Below are positions 1 to 7,684 of a DNA stretch of 13,460 bases, one piece after another; within the stretch, counting starts at the first letter, position 1; each line of letters starts with the position of its first letter. The notes under the pieces are model-generated. The model was given only the letters and a program-made list of their open reading frames with translations. It did not search any database and had not been told where the DNA came from. The DNA is from Bacteroidia bacterium (GTDB taxonomy: Bacteria; Bacteroidota; Bacteroidia; UKL13-3), in the NCBI GenBank assembly GCA_019454865.1, contig JACFNJ010000050.1, positions 1-13,460 of the forward strand, read 5' to 3'. Position numbers and translations under genes: made by a program.

Positions 1-762
1 CGACACTTACAATTTAAACTTGTACGGGATGAACTAAAACAGTGGTATGAAAGCCAAGAGCAGGATTTGCTTACAGGCATTTGTATTGTTGCAAAGTATA
101 AATATCCTGAAATTGATAAGCAACAAATAGCAAATGAAATTGATAAAATACGATTAGAAATTTGGCTTGAGATGCACTATGATTTGAGTCCGTTTGAAAA
201 AATTCGTATAATTAATAACACGCTATTTTCCTTTTACAAGTTTACCGGCAATACCGATAATTTTCATTCACCGGATAATTCATACATAAATGTTGTATTG
301 AGCAAAAAGTGTGGCAATCCAATCTTGTTATCAATAGTTTATATTCTTATTGCGCAGCGATTGCAACTGCCGGTATTTGGTGTAAACTTACCACAACATT
401 TTGTTTGTGCATTTAAAGAGGATAAGCAAGAACATTCATTAATGGATGCTTTTAACTCCAGTATTCAAATGGATTATAAAAAAGGACGAGTATTGTTTTA
501 CATAAATGCGTATAAAGATGGTGCTGTATTTAGTCGCTCTAATTTAGAGCATTTTTTAATGCAGATGCGCATTGAACCTAAAAGTGAATACTTTGAGGCA
601 TGCAGTAATTTGCAAATTATGAAACGTGTTTTACGAAATTTGGTAGTAGCATATACCAAAAAAGAAAAAATGCAAGAAGCAGAAGATATTAAAGAAATGT
701 TATTGATACTTGGCGAGAACTACATGGGATTTTCTGATGATGATTCAGAAAATGAACTTTAA
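1..762 (+). CDS. SirB1/transglutaminase-core2 family protein, 5' end outside the window
   Basis: The frame is open from base 1 with no stop and no convincing start. The first ATG-like option is a TTG at 67, and in-frame coding-like sequence precedes it, so this is a 3' fragment of 253 visible residues. The protein resembles the SirB1/YchA (transglutaminase-like core 2) family. It has the N-x-Y-I-N-V-V-L stretch, the family block G-N-P-I-L-L-S (codons about 105-111), then V-N-L-P-Q-H-F with the conserved His near codon 133. The C-terminal part (about codons 185-245) is helical and TPR-like and ends in an acidic tail (DDDSENEL). In true transglutaminases the block before the His carries the nucleophilic Cys; here it reads LLS. 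A Cys lies just before the GNPI block (codon 104), but I see no reason to call it catalytic. The biochemical role of the family is poorly known. The gene is followed by 139 bp of non-coding sequence and the ABC-F promoter. Confidence 0.8.
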   Translation, partial: RHLQFKLVRDELKQWYESQEQDLLTGICIVAKYKYPEIDKQQIANEIDKIRLEIWLEMHYDLSPFEKIRIINNTLFSFYKFTGNTDNFHSPDNSYINVVLSKKCGNPILLSIVYILIAQRLQLPVFGVNLPQHFVCAFKEDKQEHSLMDAFNSSIQMDYKKGRVLFYINAYKDGAVFSRSNLEHFLMQMRIEPKSEYFEACSNLQIMKRVLRNLVVAYTKKEKMQEAEDIKEMLLILGENYMGFSDDDSENEL

Positions 763-864
763 ATTCTTAATTTTCTTATTCGTTGATAGGGATTGACTAG
801 TAACTTAAAAGTATCATTGCAACAAGTAATCTGCTTAATATTCTCATTCTGTACAATTTTTTAC

Positions 865-872
865 TACTTTCG
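865..872 (+). promoter_or_regulatory. candidate Bacteroidota -7 element of the ABC-F gene
   Basis: TACTTTCG, followed by C, matches TAnnTTTG with one mismatch. It ends 29 bases before the ATG at 902. No convincing -33 TTTG is visible and there is no Shine-Dalgarno sequence before the start. The rest of the 763-901 gap shows no hairpin or gene. Confidence 0.45.
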
Positions 873-901
873 CGCCTTCATTCAATAAAAAACAAGAAAT
901 C

Positions 902-2518
902 ATGTTATCAGTATCCAATTTAAGTTTGCGCTATGGGAAGCGTGTGTTGTTTGACGAAGTAAACATTAAATTCTCACCGGGTAATTGCTATGGTGTAATT
1001 GGAGCTAATGGTGCAGGTAAATCTACATTCTTAAAAATACTTTCTGGAGATGTTGACCCAACAACCGGTTCGGTTTCCATAACACCTGGTGAACGTATGA
1101 GTGTATTGAAACAAAACCATTTTGAGTTTGATGAAGTGCAGGTTTTACAAACTGTAATTATGGGCAACAAAAAACTATGGGACATAATGCAGGAAAAAGA
1201 TGCACTTTACGCAAAACCGGATTTTTCGGATGCTGATGGCGAGCGTGCCGGAGTTCTTGAAGGTTTGTTTGCTGATATGGAGGGATGGAATGCCGAAAGT
1301 GATGCTGCCGAACTGTTGAGCAGCTTGGGTATTACTGAAAATTTGCATTATATGTTAATGGGCGAGTTAAGTGGTAAAGAAAAGGTACGTGTGTTACTTG
1401 CTCAAGCTCTTTTTGGCAATCCGGATATACTTTTGTTGGATGAACCTACCAATGATTTGGATGTAGAAACAATTTCTTGGTTAGAAAATTTTTTGGCTGA
1501 TTTCCAAAATACCGTAATAGTTGTTAGTCATGATAGACATTTTTTGGATGCAGTGTGTACACACGTTGCTGATATTGATTTTGGGAAGATTCAACTTTAT
1601 ACCGGTAACTATAGTTTTTGGTACGAGAGTAGCCAATTAGCACTTAGACAAAAAAGTGATCAAAATAAAAAGATTGAGGATAAGCGTAAGGAGTTGCAAG
1701 AGTTTATTGAAAGATTTAGTGCCAATGCTTCAAAAAGCCGTCAAGCAACAAGCAGGAAAAAGTTGTTGGAAAAATTAAATGTGGACGAGATTAAACCATC
1801 AACCCGAAAGTATCCTGCAATAATTTTTAAGGCCGATAGAGAATGTGGAGACCAGATATTGAATGTGGAGCATTTAAGTAAAAACGCTTTGGATGGTTCG
1901 CCATTGTTTACAGATATATCTTTTACATTAGTTAAAGGCGATAAAGTTGCGCTATTAAGCAGAAATCCCTTGGCTACTACATCCTTCTATCAAATATTAA
2001 CAAACGAAGTAGAAGCAGATAAGGGAAAGGTAATGTGGGGGCAAACAATTACAACATCATACTTGCCAAACGAAAATAGTCATTATTTTAATTCTGACGA
2101 TAATTTAATTGATTGGCTTAGGCAGTTTAGTAAAGAAAAAGACGAAACATATATACGTGGATTTTTGGGTAAAATGCTTTTTAGTGGCGAAGAGGTTTTT
2201 AAAAAATCAAATGTATTGAGTGGTGGCGAAAAAGTAAGATGTATGGTAAGTAGAATGATGCTTACAAATGCTAATTGTTTACTATTGGATGAGCCAACTA
2301 ACCACTTGGATTTGGAATCAATCACGGCTTTTAATAATGCACTTAAAGATTGGAATCACATTTCAATTTTTACAACACATGACCATGAATTTAGCCAAAC
2401 TATTGCAAATAGAATTATAGAAATTACACCTAAAGGTGTTTTGGATAAACGCATGAGTTTTGATGAATATATTTCAGACCCAATAATAAAAGAGCAAAGA
2501 AATAAAATGTATGCTTAA
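902..2518 (+). CDS. ABC-F family ATPase (YbiT-like)
   Basis: This is a soluble protein of 538 aa with two fused nucleotide-binding domains and no membrane segments, as in the ABC-F family that acts on ribosomes. NBD1 has Walker A GANGAGKST (34-42), signature LSGKE (156-160), Walker B LLLDEPTNDLD (177-187, E181) and the H-switch at H210. The charged helical linker (about 245-295, rich in K/E/R) corresponds to the P-site tRNA interaction region. NBD2 has signature LSGGEK (439-444), Walker B LLLDEPTNHLD (460-470, E464) and H493. Its Walker A position reads SRNPLATTS (353-361), without the Lys. Both catalytic glutamates are kept. The short arm and the linker fit the YbiT-like group; whether it is a housekeeping translation factor or gives antibiotic resistance cannot be told from sequence. 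The start ATG at 902 places the first beta strand (MLSVSNLSLRYG) correctly. The stop is 4 bp from the convergent epimerase stop. Confidence 0.9.
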   Translation: MLSVSNLSLRYGKRVLFDEVNIKFSPGNCYGVIGANGAGKSTFLKILSGDVDPTTGSVSITPGERMSVLKQNHFEFDEVQVLQTVIMGNKKLWDIMQEKDALYAKPDFSDADGERAGVLEGLFADMEGWNAESDAAELLSSLGITENLHYMLMGELSGKEKVRVLLAQALFGNPDILLLDEPTNDLDVETISWLENFLADFQNTVIVVSHDRHFLDAVCTHVADIDFGKIQLYTGNYSFWYESSQLALRQKSDQNKKIEDKRKELQEFIERFSANASKSRQATSRKKLLEKLNVDEIKPSTRKYPAIIFKADRECGDQILNVEHLSKNALDGSPLFTDISFTLVKGDKVALLSRNPLATTSFYQILTNEVEADKGKVMWGQTITTSYLPNENSHYFNSDDNLIDWLRQFSKEKDETYIRGFLGKMLFSGEEVFKKSNVLSGGEKVRCMVSRMMLTNANCLLLDEPTNHLDLESITAFNNALKDWNHISIFTTHDHEFSQTIANRIIEITPKGVLDKRMSFDEYISDPIIKEQRNKMYA

Positions 2519-2522
2519 TAGC

Positions 2523-2927
2523 TTATGATTTTCTTTCTTGGCAAAGTTCAATAAGTACTCCGTTTGTTGATTTTGGATGGATAAATGCGATAAGTTTATT
2601 ATCCGCACCATTCTTTGGTTGTTCATTTATAAATTGAAATCCTAAAGTTTTTAGTCGTTCCATTTCTTTATAAATATCATCCACATCATAAGCAATGTGA
2701 TGTATTCCTTCACCTTTCTTATCAATAAATTTAGCAATGGCACTGTCCGGTGAAGTTGCTTCTAAAAGTTCCATTTTGTTTGGTCCTACTTGGTAAAAAA
2801 TTGTCTTTACATTTTCGCTTTCTACCATTTCTATTTTGTACGGTTCGGTATTGTATAGTTTGTTAAATAAAGGTATCGACACGGTTGCATCTTTTATTGC
2901 TATACCTATATGTTCTATTTTATTCAT
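2523..2927 (-). CDS. mce: methylmalonyl-CoA epimerase
   Basis: This 134 aa protein of the glyoxalase/VOC fold has the length usual for methylmalonyl-CoA epimerase. The enzyme interconverts the 2R and 2S epimers of methylmalonyl-CoA in the cytosol, linking succinyl-CoA and propionyl-CoA metabolism. Visible family features are the N-terminal strand IEHIGIAI with metal-ligand H6, the KMELLE strand (51-56), GIHHIAYDVDDI (74-85; H76/H77 contain the second His ligand) and the C-terminal NGVLIELCQ strand with E127. The repeated beta-alpha-beta modules are both present, so the protein is complete. The gene is monocistronic in appearance: it has its own candidate -7 element and lies tail-to-tail with the ABC-F gene. 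The mutase subunits are not in this window. Other VOC enzymes are possible, but the HHIAYDVDDI and IELCQ blocks favour epimerase strongly. Confidence 0.9.
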   Translation of the reverse strand: MNKIEHIGIAIKDATVSIPLFNKLYNTEPYKIEMVESENVKTIFYQVGPNKMELLEATSPDSAIAKFIDKKGEGIHHIAYDVDDIYKEMERLKTLGFQFINEQPKNGADNKLIAFIHPKSTNGVLIELCQERKS

Positions 2928-2941
2928 GTATAGTTTTTTTA

Positions 2942-2949
2942 CGAATATA
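2942..2949 (-). promoter_or_regulatory. candidate -7 element of the epimerase gene
   Basis: Read on the minus strand this is TATATTCG, one mismatch from TAnnTTTG. It lies 14 bases before the ATG at 2927. The rest of the gap to the symporter stop (up to 3044) is AT-rich and shows nothing else recognisable. Confidence 0.35.
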
Positions 2950-3044
2950 GTTAAATGGAAATTGGTTGATATTTGATTTTATTAATTTTAAATTGTTTAG
3001 TTTTATTCAAATAACTAATGGTACAAAGCATATAAGTTATTGCT

Positions 3045-4790
3045 TTAATAAACACTTGTCTTGATTGTGTTAGAGTTTTTTTTAAATCCACTTGTGTATT
3101 GAATTATAAGAGCAAAAATTATAACCAAAAAGCAGCCAATGGCGTTTAACCAAAGAAAAGAAACCACATCCGACCAATAGATTAATATTACAAAAATTTC
3201 GGCAATAATTGCAGCATAAAAAACAGCATTTCCACTTATATTTTTAAGATAAAATGCTACAACAAATATTCCCAGCATGGTTCCATAAAACAAACTGCCT
3301 AATACATTAACTGCCTCTATTAAACTACCAAGTTGCGAAGCAAACATTGCAGTTGCAATACAAAATATTCCCCAAAATAACGTTATCCATTTGGATGCAT
3401 TAAAGTAATGTTCATCAGCTTTATTTGGATACCAAATACGCTTATACAAATCAATTACTGTGGAAGATGCTAAGGAGTTAAGAGCAGCAGCTATACTTCC
3501 CCATGCTGCTAAAAATATTACAGCTATTAATAATCCGATTAATCCTTTGGGTAAATTGTTAGTAACGAAGTATAGAAAAATGTAATTTGTATCGTTTGTA
3601 TCAGCAGTTTTATCAACTGATTTTATCAAGGAGATTAAATTTTTTCTTACACTATCTTTTTGCGAATTTATTTTTGTTAAAATCGTTTCATGTTTTTTTA
3701 CAGATGATTCATCCTTACTTTGAAAAGCATTAGTTAATAAAATAGTGGTTTCGCTACTTTGTTTATTTAATTCATCATAGGTATTTTGAATTGTTTGCAA
3801 TTCAGTTATACACTCCACACAATTGGAATTTTTTATCTTTTCAATTTGAGTTTGATTAAAAAAAATTGGTGCATTGTAAAATTGATAAAAAGAAAACACC
3901 AAAGATCCAATAAGCAGAATTAAATACTGCATCGGAACTTTTACCAATCCATTCATAAGCAAACCTGTTCTGCTTTCCTTCAGGTTTTTTGCAGTTAGGT
4001 ATCGCCCTACTTGGCTTTGGTCTGTTCCAAAATAGGAGAGTGCAAGAAAAAAACCACCAATTACACCACTCCAAATATTGTATTTGTCTTTCCACCAGTT
4101 GCTATCCGAAATATTAATTTCGGTTTTTATGGTATTCATTTTTCCCATGGAGTCGGCAATTTGTATTGCATCACCAAATCCAACTCCTTCAGGCATTAAA
4201 TGAACCACCATGTATCCTGCTAAAAACATCCCGATAAATACAATAAACAATTGTTGCATCTGTGTATATGCAACAGCCTTAGCTCCACCAGTAATGGTGT
4301 AAATTATTAACATTCCGCCCATTATTAGATTGGTTAGGTAAATGTTCCAGCCTAATAATGATGAAAGTATTATTGAAGGAGCATAAATGCTTATTCCGGT
4401 TGAGAGCCCTCGAGAAATTAAAAATAAGGCAGATGTAAGTGCCCGTGTACGTAAATCAAATCGGTGTTCTAAAAACTCGTAAGCAGTAAAAACCTTAAGC
4501 TTGTGGTAAATCGGCACAAAGGTTATACATAAAACTATCATTGCTAAAGGCAATCCAAAATAGTACTGTACAAAACGCATTCCATCGGTATAGGCTTGCC
4601 CGGGTGCCGATAAAAATGTAATAGCACTTGCTTGCGTTCCCATTATGGATAAAAGTATCAAAAACCAACTCATTGAGTTATTACTTTTAAAATAACTATT
4701 CAGGCTTTTTTCATGCGAACTTTTGTAAACTCCAAAAGCAATAACTGCTAATAGCGTAATAGCAAGAACAATCCAATCTAATTTACTCAT
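3045..4790 (-). CDS. sodium:solute symporter family transporter
   Basis: This is an inner-membrane secondary transporter of the SSS family (LeuT fold), expected to couple Na+ entry to uptake of an unidentified solute. I chose the ATG at 4790 (MSKLDWIV), which puts TM1 at residues 4-24. The in-frame TTG 30 bases upstream would only add ten non-hydrophobic residues. The product is 581 aa with about 13 hydrophobic segments (near 4-24, 41-65, 72-95, 118-140, 150-168, 180-198, 240-258, 282-304, 405-435, 467-490, 492-513, 521-540, 545-565). The family block MGTQASAITFLSAPGQAY (50-67) and the ALNSLASSTVIDLYKR helix (436-451, with the Ser/Thr residues that usually form the Na+ site) are clear. It is longer than a typical 480-530 aa member because of a polar, helical insert at about 312-402 that includes a CxxC pair (C324, C327). 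The substrate cannot be inferred from the neighbours. A weak promoter may lie in the divergent gap 4791-4880. Confidence 0.88.
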   Translation of the reverse strand: MSKLDWIVLAITLLAVIAFGVYKSSHEKSLNSYFKSNNSMSWFLILLSIMGTQASAITFLSAPGQAYTDGMRFVQYYFGLPLAMIVLCITFVPIYHKLKVFTAYEFLEHRFDLRTRALTSALFLISRGLSTGISIYAPSIILSSLLGWNIYLTNLIMGGMLIIYTITGGAKAVAYTQMQQLFIVFIGMFLAGYMVVHLMPEGVGFGDAIQIADSMGKMNTIKTEINISDSNWWKDKYNIWSGVIGGFFLALSYFGTDQSQVGRYLTAKNLKESRTGLLMNGLVKVPMQYLILLIGSLVFSFYQFYNAPIFFNQTQIEKIKNSNCVECITELQTIQNTYDELNKQSSETTILLTNAFQSKDESSVKKHETILTKINSQKDSVRKNLISLIKSVDKTADTNDTNYIFLYFVTNNLPKGLIGLLIAVIFLAAWGSIAAALNSLASSTVIDLYKRIWYPNKADEHYFNASKWITLFWGIFCIATAMFASQLGSLIEAVNVLGSLFYGTMLGIFVVAFYLKNISGNAVFYAAIIAEIFVILIYWSDVVSFLWLNAIGCFLVIIFALIIQYTSGFKKNSNTIKTSVY

Positions 4791-4854
4791 GTTAAATTGT
4801 TCACAATATAATGCACTCAAGTAAAATTTTAAAAATTGTAGTTGTATTAATTCA

Positions 4855-4862
4855 AAACTTTG
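4855..4862 (+). promoter_or_regulatory. candidate -7 element of the CPBP gene
   Basis: AAACTTTG, followed by C, has one mismatch to TAnnTTTG and lies 18 bases before the ATG at 4881. The match overlaps the TTG at 4860, an argument against that TTG being the translation start. The rest of the 90 bp divergent gap shows no other clear element. Confidence 0.35.
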
Positions 4863-4880
4863 CTAAATGTTGTAAGGTTT

Positions 4881-5798
4881 ATGCGAAAAATATTTGATGA
4901 GTTAATTGCATTTATAAAACAATATCCTTTTTTGTTTTGGGTTACAGTTTTTGTATTTCTTGCCATTACTGTAAGTGTAAATTATGTGTTTGGTTTAAAG
5001 GAATACATGCGCACTATTTCAGGTGGTTCATATTTTTTTGTAATAAGTAGTGTGTATGCTTTTCATTTAGTAGGAGGCTATCTACTTTATAGTTTATTTA
5101 CGAAAGATTTTTCATTTTGGAAAAATCCGAAATTTGTACTTTTACTGATTTTGGCTATAGTAATCTTTGCGTTTCGTGAGTCATTTGATGGCTATTATCA
5201 ATGGATAAAAATTTGGTCAGGCGATGAGTTGATTAGTGTAAATCAACGTACTTGGAAGTATCCGTTTAGGATGTTGTTTTTACTTATACCTGTCTTTCTT
5301 TATTGGTTAATTTTTGAGAAAGATAAAACCAATTTTTATGGATTTAGTTTTAGTAATACACCTTTCAAAGTTTACTTTTTGCTTTTGTTATGTATGGTTC
5401 CATTAATAGTATTTGCATCTACACAAACTGACTTTCTTTCCTTTTATCCAAGGGCAAAACGCATATCAGGAGTTGATTTGCCAATGTGGCGGTACATTCT
5501 TTTTGAGTTGTGTTATGCATCCGATTTTTTCGGAATTGAACTTTTTTTTCGCGGATTTTTAATTTTTGCTTTTGTTAAAATTGTGGGTATTCATTCAATA
5601 ATTCCAATGGCATGTTTTTATTTGTCTATTCATTTTGGTAAGCCTATGGGCGAAACCATTAGTTCATTTTTTGGAGGTACAATTTTGGGCTTAATTTCTT
5701 ATCGTACAAAAAGCATTAATGGTGGAATTTTAATCCATGTTGGCATAGCCTGGATGATGGAGCTTGGCGGATTTATCGGGAATTATTATTTGCAATAA
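4881..5798 (+). CDS. CPBP-family intramembrane glutamic endopeptidase homologue
   Basis: This is a 305 aa polytopic membrane protein. The ATG at 4881 (MRKIFDELIAF) was preferred over the TTG at 4860, which falls in the probable promoter. Hydrophobic segments lie near 17-37, 50-72, 84-98, 130-146, 163-180, 204-235 and 240-300. The C-terminal third carries the three CPBP (Abi, Rce1-like) motifs. Motif 1 is IELFFRG, giving E220 and R224; the first Glu of the usual EExxxR is Ile219. Motif 2 is YLSIH (Y247, H251), extended by FGKP and E258. Motif 3 is HVGIA (H286). The family includes CAAX-type proteases and bacterial proteins of unknown substrate; some act in bacteriocin immunity, but nothing nearby suggests that here. 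With the first motif-1 Glu replaced, proteolytic activity is uncertain. The gene ends 3 bp before the convergent mlaD-like stop. Confidence 0.8.
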   Translation: MRKIFDELIAFIKQYPFLFWVTVFVFLAITVSVNYVFGLKEYMRTISGGSYFFVISSVYAFHLVGGYLLYSLFTKDFSFWKNPKFVLLLILAIVIFAFRESFDGYYQWIKIWSGDELISVNQRTWKYPFRMLFLLIPVFLYWLIFEKDKTNFYGFSFSNTPFKVYFLLLLCMVPLIVFASTQTDFLSFYPRAKRISGVDLPMWRYILFELCYASDFFGIELFFRGFLIFAFVKIVGIHSIIPMACFYLSIHFGKPMGETISSFFGGTILGLISYRTKSINGGILIHVGIAWMMELGGFIGNYYLQ

Positions 5799-5801
5799 AA
5801 C

Positions 5802-6800
5802 TTATTTCTTTTTGTCTTCCTCCCTTTTTTTATCAGCTTTATCCGCTCGTTTGCTGTTGCCAAATACACTTACTGTAAAATATCTGCCTGGATATTTTTG
5901 CATATCAGCAAGTAACGATGTTAGCTCTTTGCTGCTACTACTAAGGTTTGTATATAATTCGGTGTTGTTAGCTAATTGACCCAATGTACCTTCTCCTTTA
6001 TTTATTTTATCAATCAAATCAGTTATTTCAGCCAAAGAAGTATTTACATGGTTTATTGTAGATTTTAAATTAGATGCAGCAATACTGTCGGTAATTTGTT
6101 TCACATTTTTTATACTTATAGCAATTAGCTCGTTGTTGTTACGAAGGTTTCTAAGGATGCTTTCCGTATGTTCAAACATTGCCGAAACCCGTTTTTCTTG
6201 CTCTGTTGATATAGCAGATAAGTGAGAAGTTATATTATTAATATTGGCAAGTGTACCGGATAAATTATCTATCCCTTTTGAAAGTTTAGCTGTACCTGTA
6301 GAGTCAAATGCACTATTCATGCTTGCAAACACCTTATCTAAGGTAGTTAATATTTGCTCACTCTTTTCTTTGATGGGAGCAACGATCTCTGAAAAATCTT
6401 GTTCTATTTTTCCTATTAAGGTATCTTTCGAAGCAATATATTCGGTTTCATTACCTAAGTGAATATTAATAACTTTATTGCCTAATATATTACTGCTTGC
6501 TATTTCAGCAACAGTTCCTTTTGGCATTTTTACTTGTCCATCTACCACTATTGTAACTAGTATTTTACTTGGGTCGCCCGGGTTTAAAAATCCAACATCT
6601 TCTACTTGCCCTATTTTAAATCCATTTATTAATACTTCAGTTGATTTTACAACTCCTGCTGAATTTTTATATACTATATAGTATTTTGTATATGATTTTA
6701 GGAAATCAAACCCTTTCATGAAATTGAAACCGATGAATAATACAACTATACCTGCAAAGGCAAATACACCTACTTTTAAGTTCTTTGAAATTTTAATCAT
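5802..6800 (-). CDS. MlaD/MCE-domain lipid-transport protein
   Basis: This 332 aa protein has a single N-terminal membrane anchor (about 11-28) and one MCE domain (about 38-117). The MCE domain shows YKNSAGVVKSTEVLINGFKIGQV followed by strands ending in the NILGNKVINIHLG block. A long helical region (about 140-300, rich in Ser, Asn and Leu) is expected to be coiled coil. The C terminus carries PGRYF (304-308) and a very basic tail. MCE proteins of the MlaD type bind phospholipids in the periplasm and form hexameric tunnels that work with an MlaE/MlaF ABC transporter; those partners are not in this window. I chose the ATG at 6800 over the TTG at 6818, because a perfect -7 element overlaps the TTG. 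The gene is 42 bp downstream of the amidase on the same strand, so it can be co-transcribed with it as well as use its own promoter. Confidence 0.88.
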   Translation of the reverse strand: MIKISKNLKVGVFAFAGIVVLFIGFNFMKGFDFLKSYTKYYIVYKNSAGVVKSTEVLINGFKIGQVEDVGFLNPGDPSKILVTIVVDGQVKMPKGTVAEIASSNILGNKVINIHLGNETEYIASKDTLIGKIEQDFSEIVAPIKEKSEQILTTLDKVFASMNSAFDSTGTAKLSKGIDNLSGTLANINNITSHLSAISTEQEKRVSAMFEHTESILRNLRNNNELIAISIKNVKQITDSIAASNLKSTINHVNTSLAEITDLIDKINKGEGTLGQLANNTELYTNLSSSSKELTSLLADMQKYPGRYFTVSVFGNSKRADKADKKREEDKKK

Positions 6801-6815
6801 GTGATAAATTTGAGG

Positions 6816-6823
6816 CAAAAGTA
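6816..6823 (-). promoter_or_regulatory. -7 element of the mlaD-like gene
   Basis: On the minus strand this reads TACTTTTG followed by C, a perfect TAnnTTTG match 15 bases before the ATG at 6800. It lies in the 42 bp gap after the amidase stop. Confidence 0.55.
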
Positions 6824-6842
6824 AGCATTACCTGCAAAAGAA

Positions 6843-7670
6843 TTAATTATCTTTTTCAACAGCTAATTTATAATCCTTAATTGCATTAGCAATTGATTTT
6901 GAAAGCTTGTCTTGTCCTGATTCGCTGGTTAAAAATGCACGTTCTTTAGCATTGCTTATAAAGCCCGTTTCTATTAATATACTAGGCATTTTGCATCGCC
7001 ATAAAACTAAGAATCCCGCTTGTTTTACGCCTCTACTTGTTCTATTTATATCGGTGAAATTTTTTTCAATTTTTGCTGCTAAACGTAAACTTTGATCCAA
7101 ATATGCATTTTGTAGAAAACTAAAATATATATGTGCTTCCGGTGAGTTTGGGTCAAACCCCTCGTATTGTTCTTCGTAGTTTTTTTCTAATAATATTACA
7201 TTATTTTCTCTTCGGGCTACATCCAAATTACCTTCTGATTTGTGTACTCCCATGCTAAAAGTTTCGGTGCCAAAAACATCCGTTTTTTTATTTGCATTGC
7301 AATGAATACTAACAAACAAATCTGCATTATTTTTATTTGCAATATTTGCGCGCTCGTGCAATTCGATAAATTCATCCGTTGTTCTTGTATATACTATTTT
7401 TACATCCGGCAATAGAGTTTCTAATTCTTTTCCTAATTTTAATGCTACTGCCAATGTAATATCTTTTTCTTTTGCTCCTCCATAATTTGCACCTACATCT
7501 TTGCCTCCGTGTCCGGCATCAATAGTAACGGTCGTTATTTTGTTTTTCAACCGATAGTTTGTACCCAACGGAGTGTATGAACAAAGCAATAATATAACCA
7601 AAAGGAAAGATATTGTGTAAGGTAATTTTAATAAATACTTGGTTTTATATAGTTTTGCGCTCGTTGACAT
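6843..7670 (-). CDS. N-acetylmuramoyl-L-alanine amidase (AmiC-type, Amidase_3)
   Basis: This 275 aa zinc amidase cleaves the amide bond between N-acetylmuramic acid and L-alanine in peptidoglycan, acting in the periplasm. A hydrophobic N-terminal segment (about 17-33) serves as signal peptide or anchor. There is no lipobox, as the Cys is preceded by LLL. The Amidase_3 domain fills about 46-270. Zinc ligands are H54 in IDAGHGGKD, E68 in AKEKD and H123 in SIHCNA; the catalytic Glu is E234 in ILIETGFISN. All four are present, so the enzyme should be active. The insert around 140-180 (KNYEEQYEGFDPNSPEAHIYFS) is the kind seen in Bacteroidota members. The ATG at 7670 is the only plausible start, and the divergent lptD-like gene begins about 14 bp away. 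The neighbours are an MCE protein and an LptD homologue, a cell-envelope cluster. Confidence 0.92.
   Translation of the reverse strand: MSTSAKLYKTKYLLKLPYTISFLLVILLLCSYTPLGTNYRLKNKITTVTIDAGHGGKDVGANYGGAKEKDITLAVALKLGKELETLLPDVKIVYTRTTDEFIELHERANIANKNNADLFVSIHCNANKKTDVFGTETFSMGVHKSEGNLDVARRENNVILLEKNYEEQYEGFDPNSPEAHIYFSFLQNAYLDQSLRLAAKIEKNFTDINRTSRGVKQAGFLVLWRCKMPSILIETGFISNAKERAFLTSESGQDKLSKSIANAIKDYKLAVEKDN
7650..7657 (+). promoter_or_regulatory. -7 element of the lptD-like gene, inside the amidase 5' end
   Basis: TAGTTTTG followed by C is a perfect TAnnTTTG match on the plus strand, ending 27 bases before the GTG at 7685. It lies within codons 5-7 of the divergent amidase gene. Transcription from it would start near 7664, so the more upstream in-frame TTG codons (7613 and 7664) cannot be normal starts. 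Confidence 0.5.
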
Positions 7671-7674
7671 ACTT

Positions 7675-7682
7675 CAAAAATA
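7675..7682 (-). promoter_or_regulatory. possible -7 element of the amidase gene
   Basis: Read on the minus strand this is TATTTTTG, a perfect TAnnTTTG match, but it ends only 4 bases before the amidase ATG at 7670. It would give a leaderless or nearly leaderless mRNA, so it may be a chance match in AT-rich sequence. Confidence 0.25.
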
Positions 7683-7684
7683 AG

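Noticed and set aside
2083..2325. Minus-strand open frame inside the ABC-F gene, and similar antisense frames elsewhere (988-1185, 8087-8320, 10549-10800, 10804-11070)
   Set aside because: All lie opposite clearly conserved coding sequence, have no recognisable domain and show the low-complexity composition of antisense frames.
3317..3384. CRISPR or phage attachment repeats anywhere in the window
   Set aside because: No regularly spaced repeats were found; the only sizeable repeats are those of the IS and its flanks.
4881..5798. CPBP (Abi) protein as part of a phage-defence or bacteriocin-immunity system
   Set aside because: The neighbours are a metabolic enzyme, a transporter and envelope genes; no toxin, peptide gene or defence partner is present, and the family name alone is not evidence.
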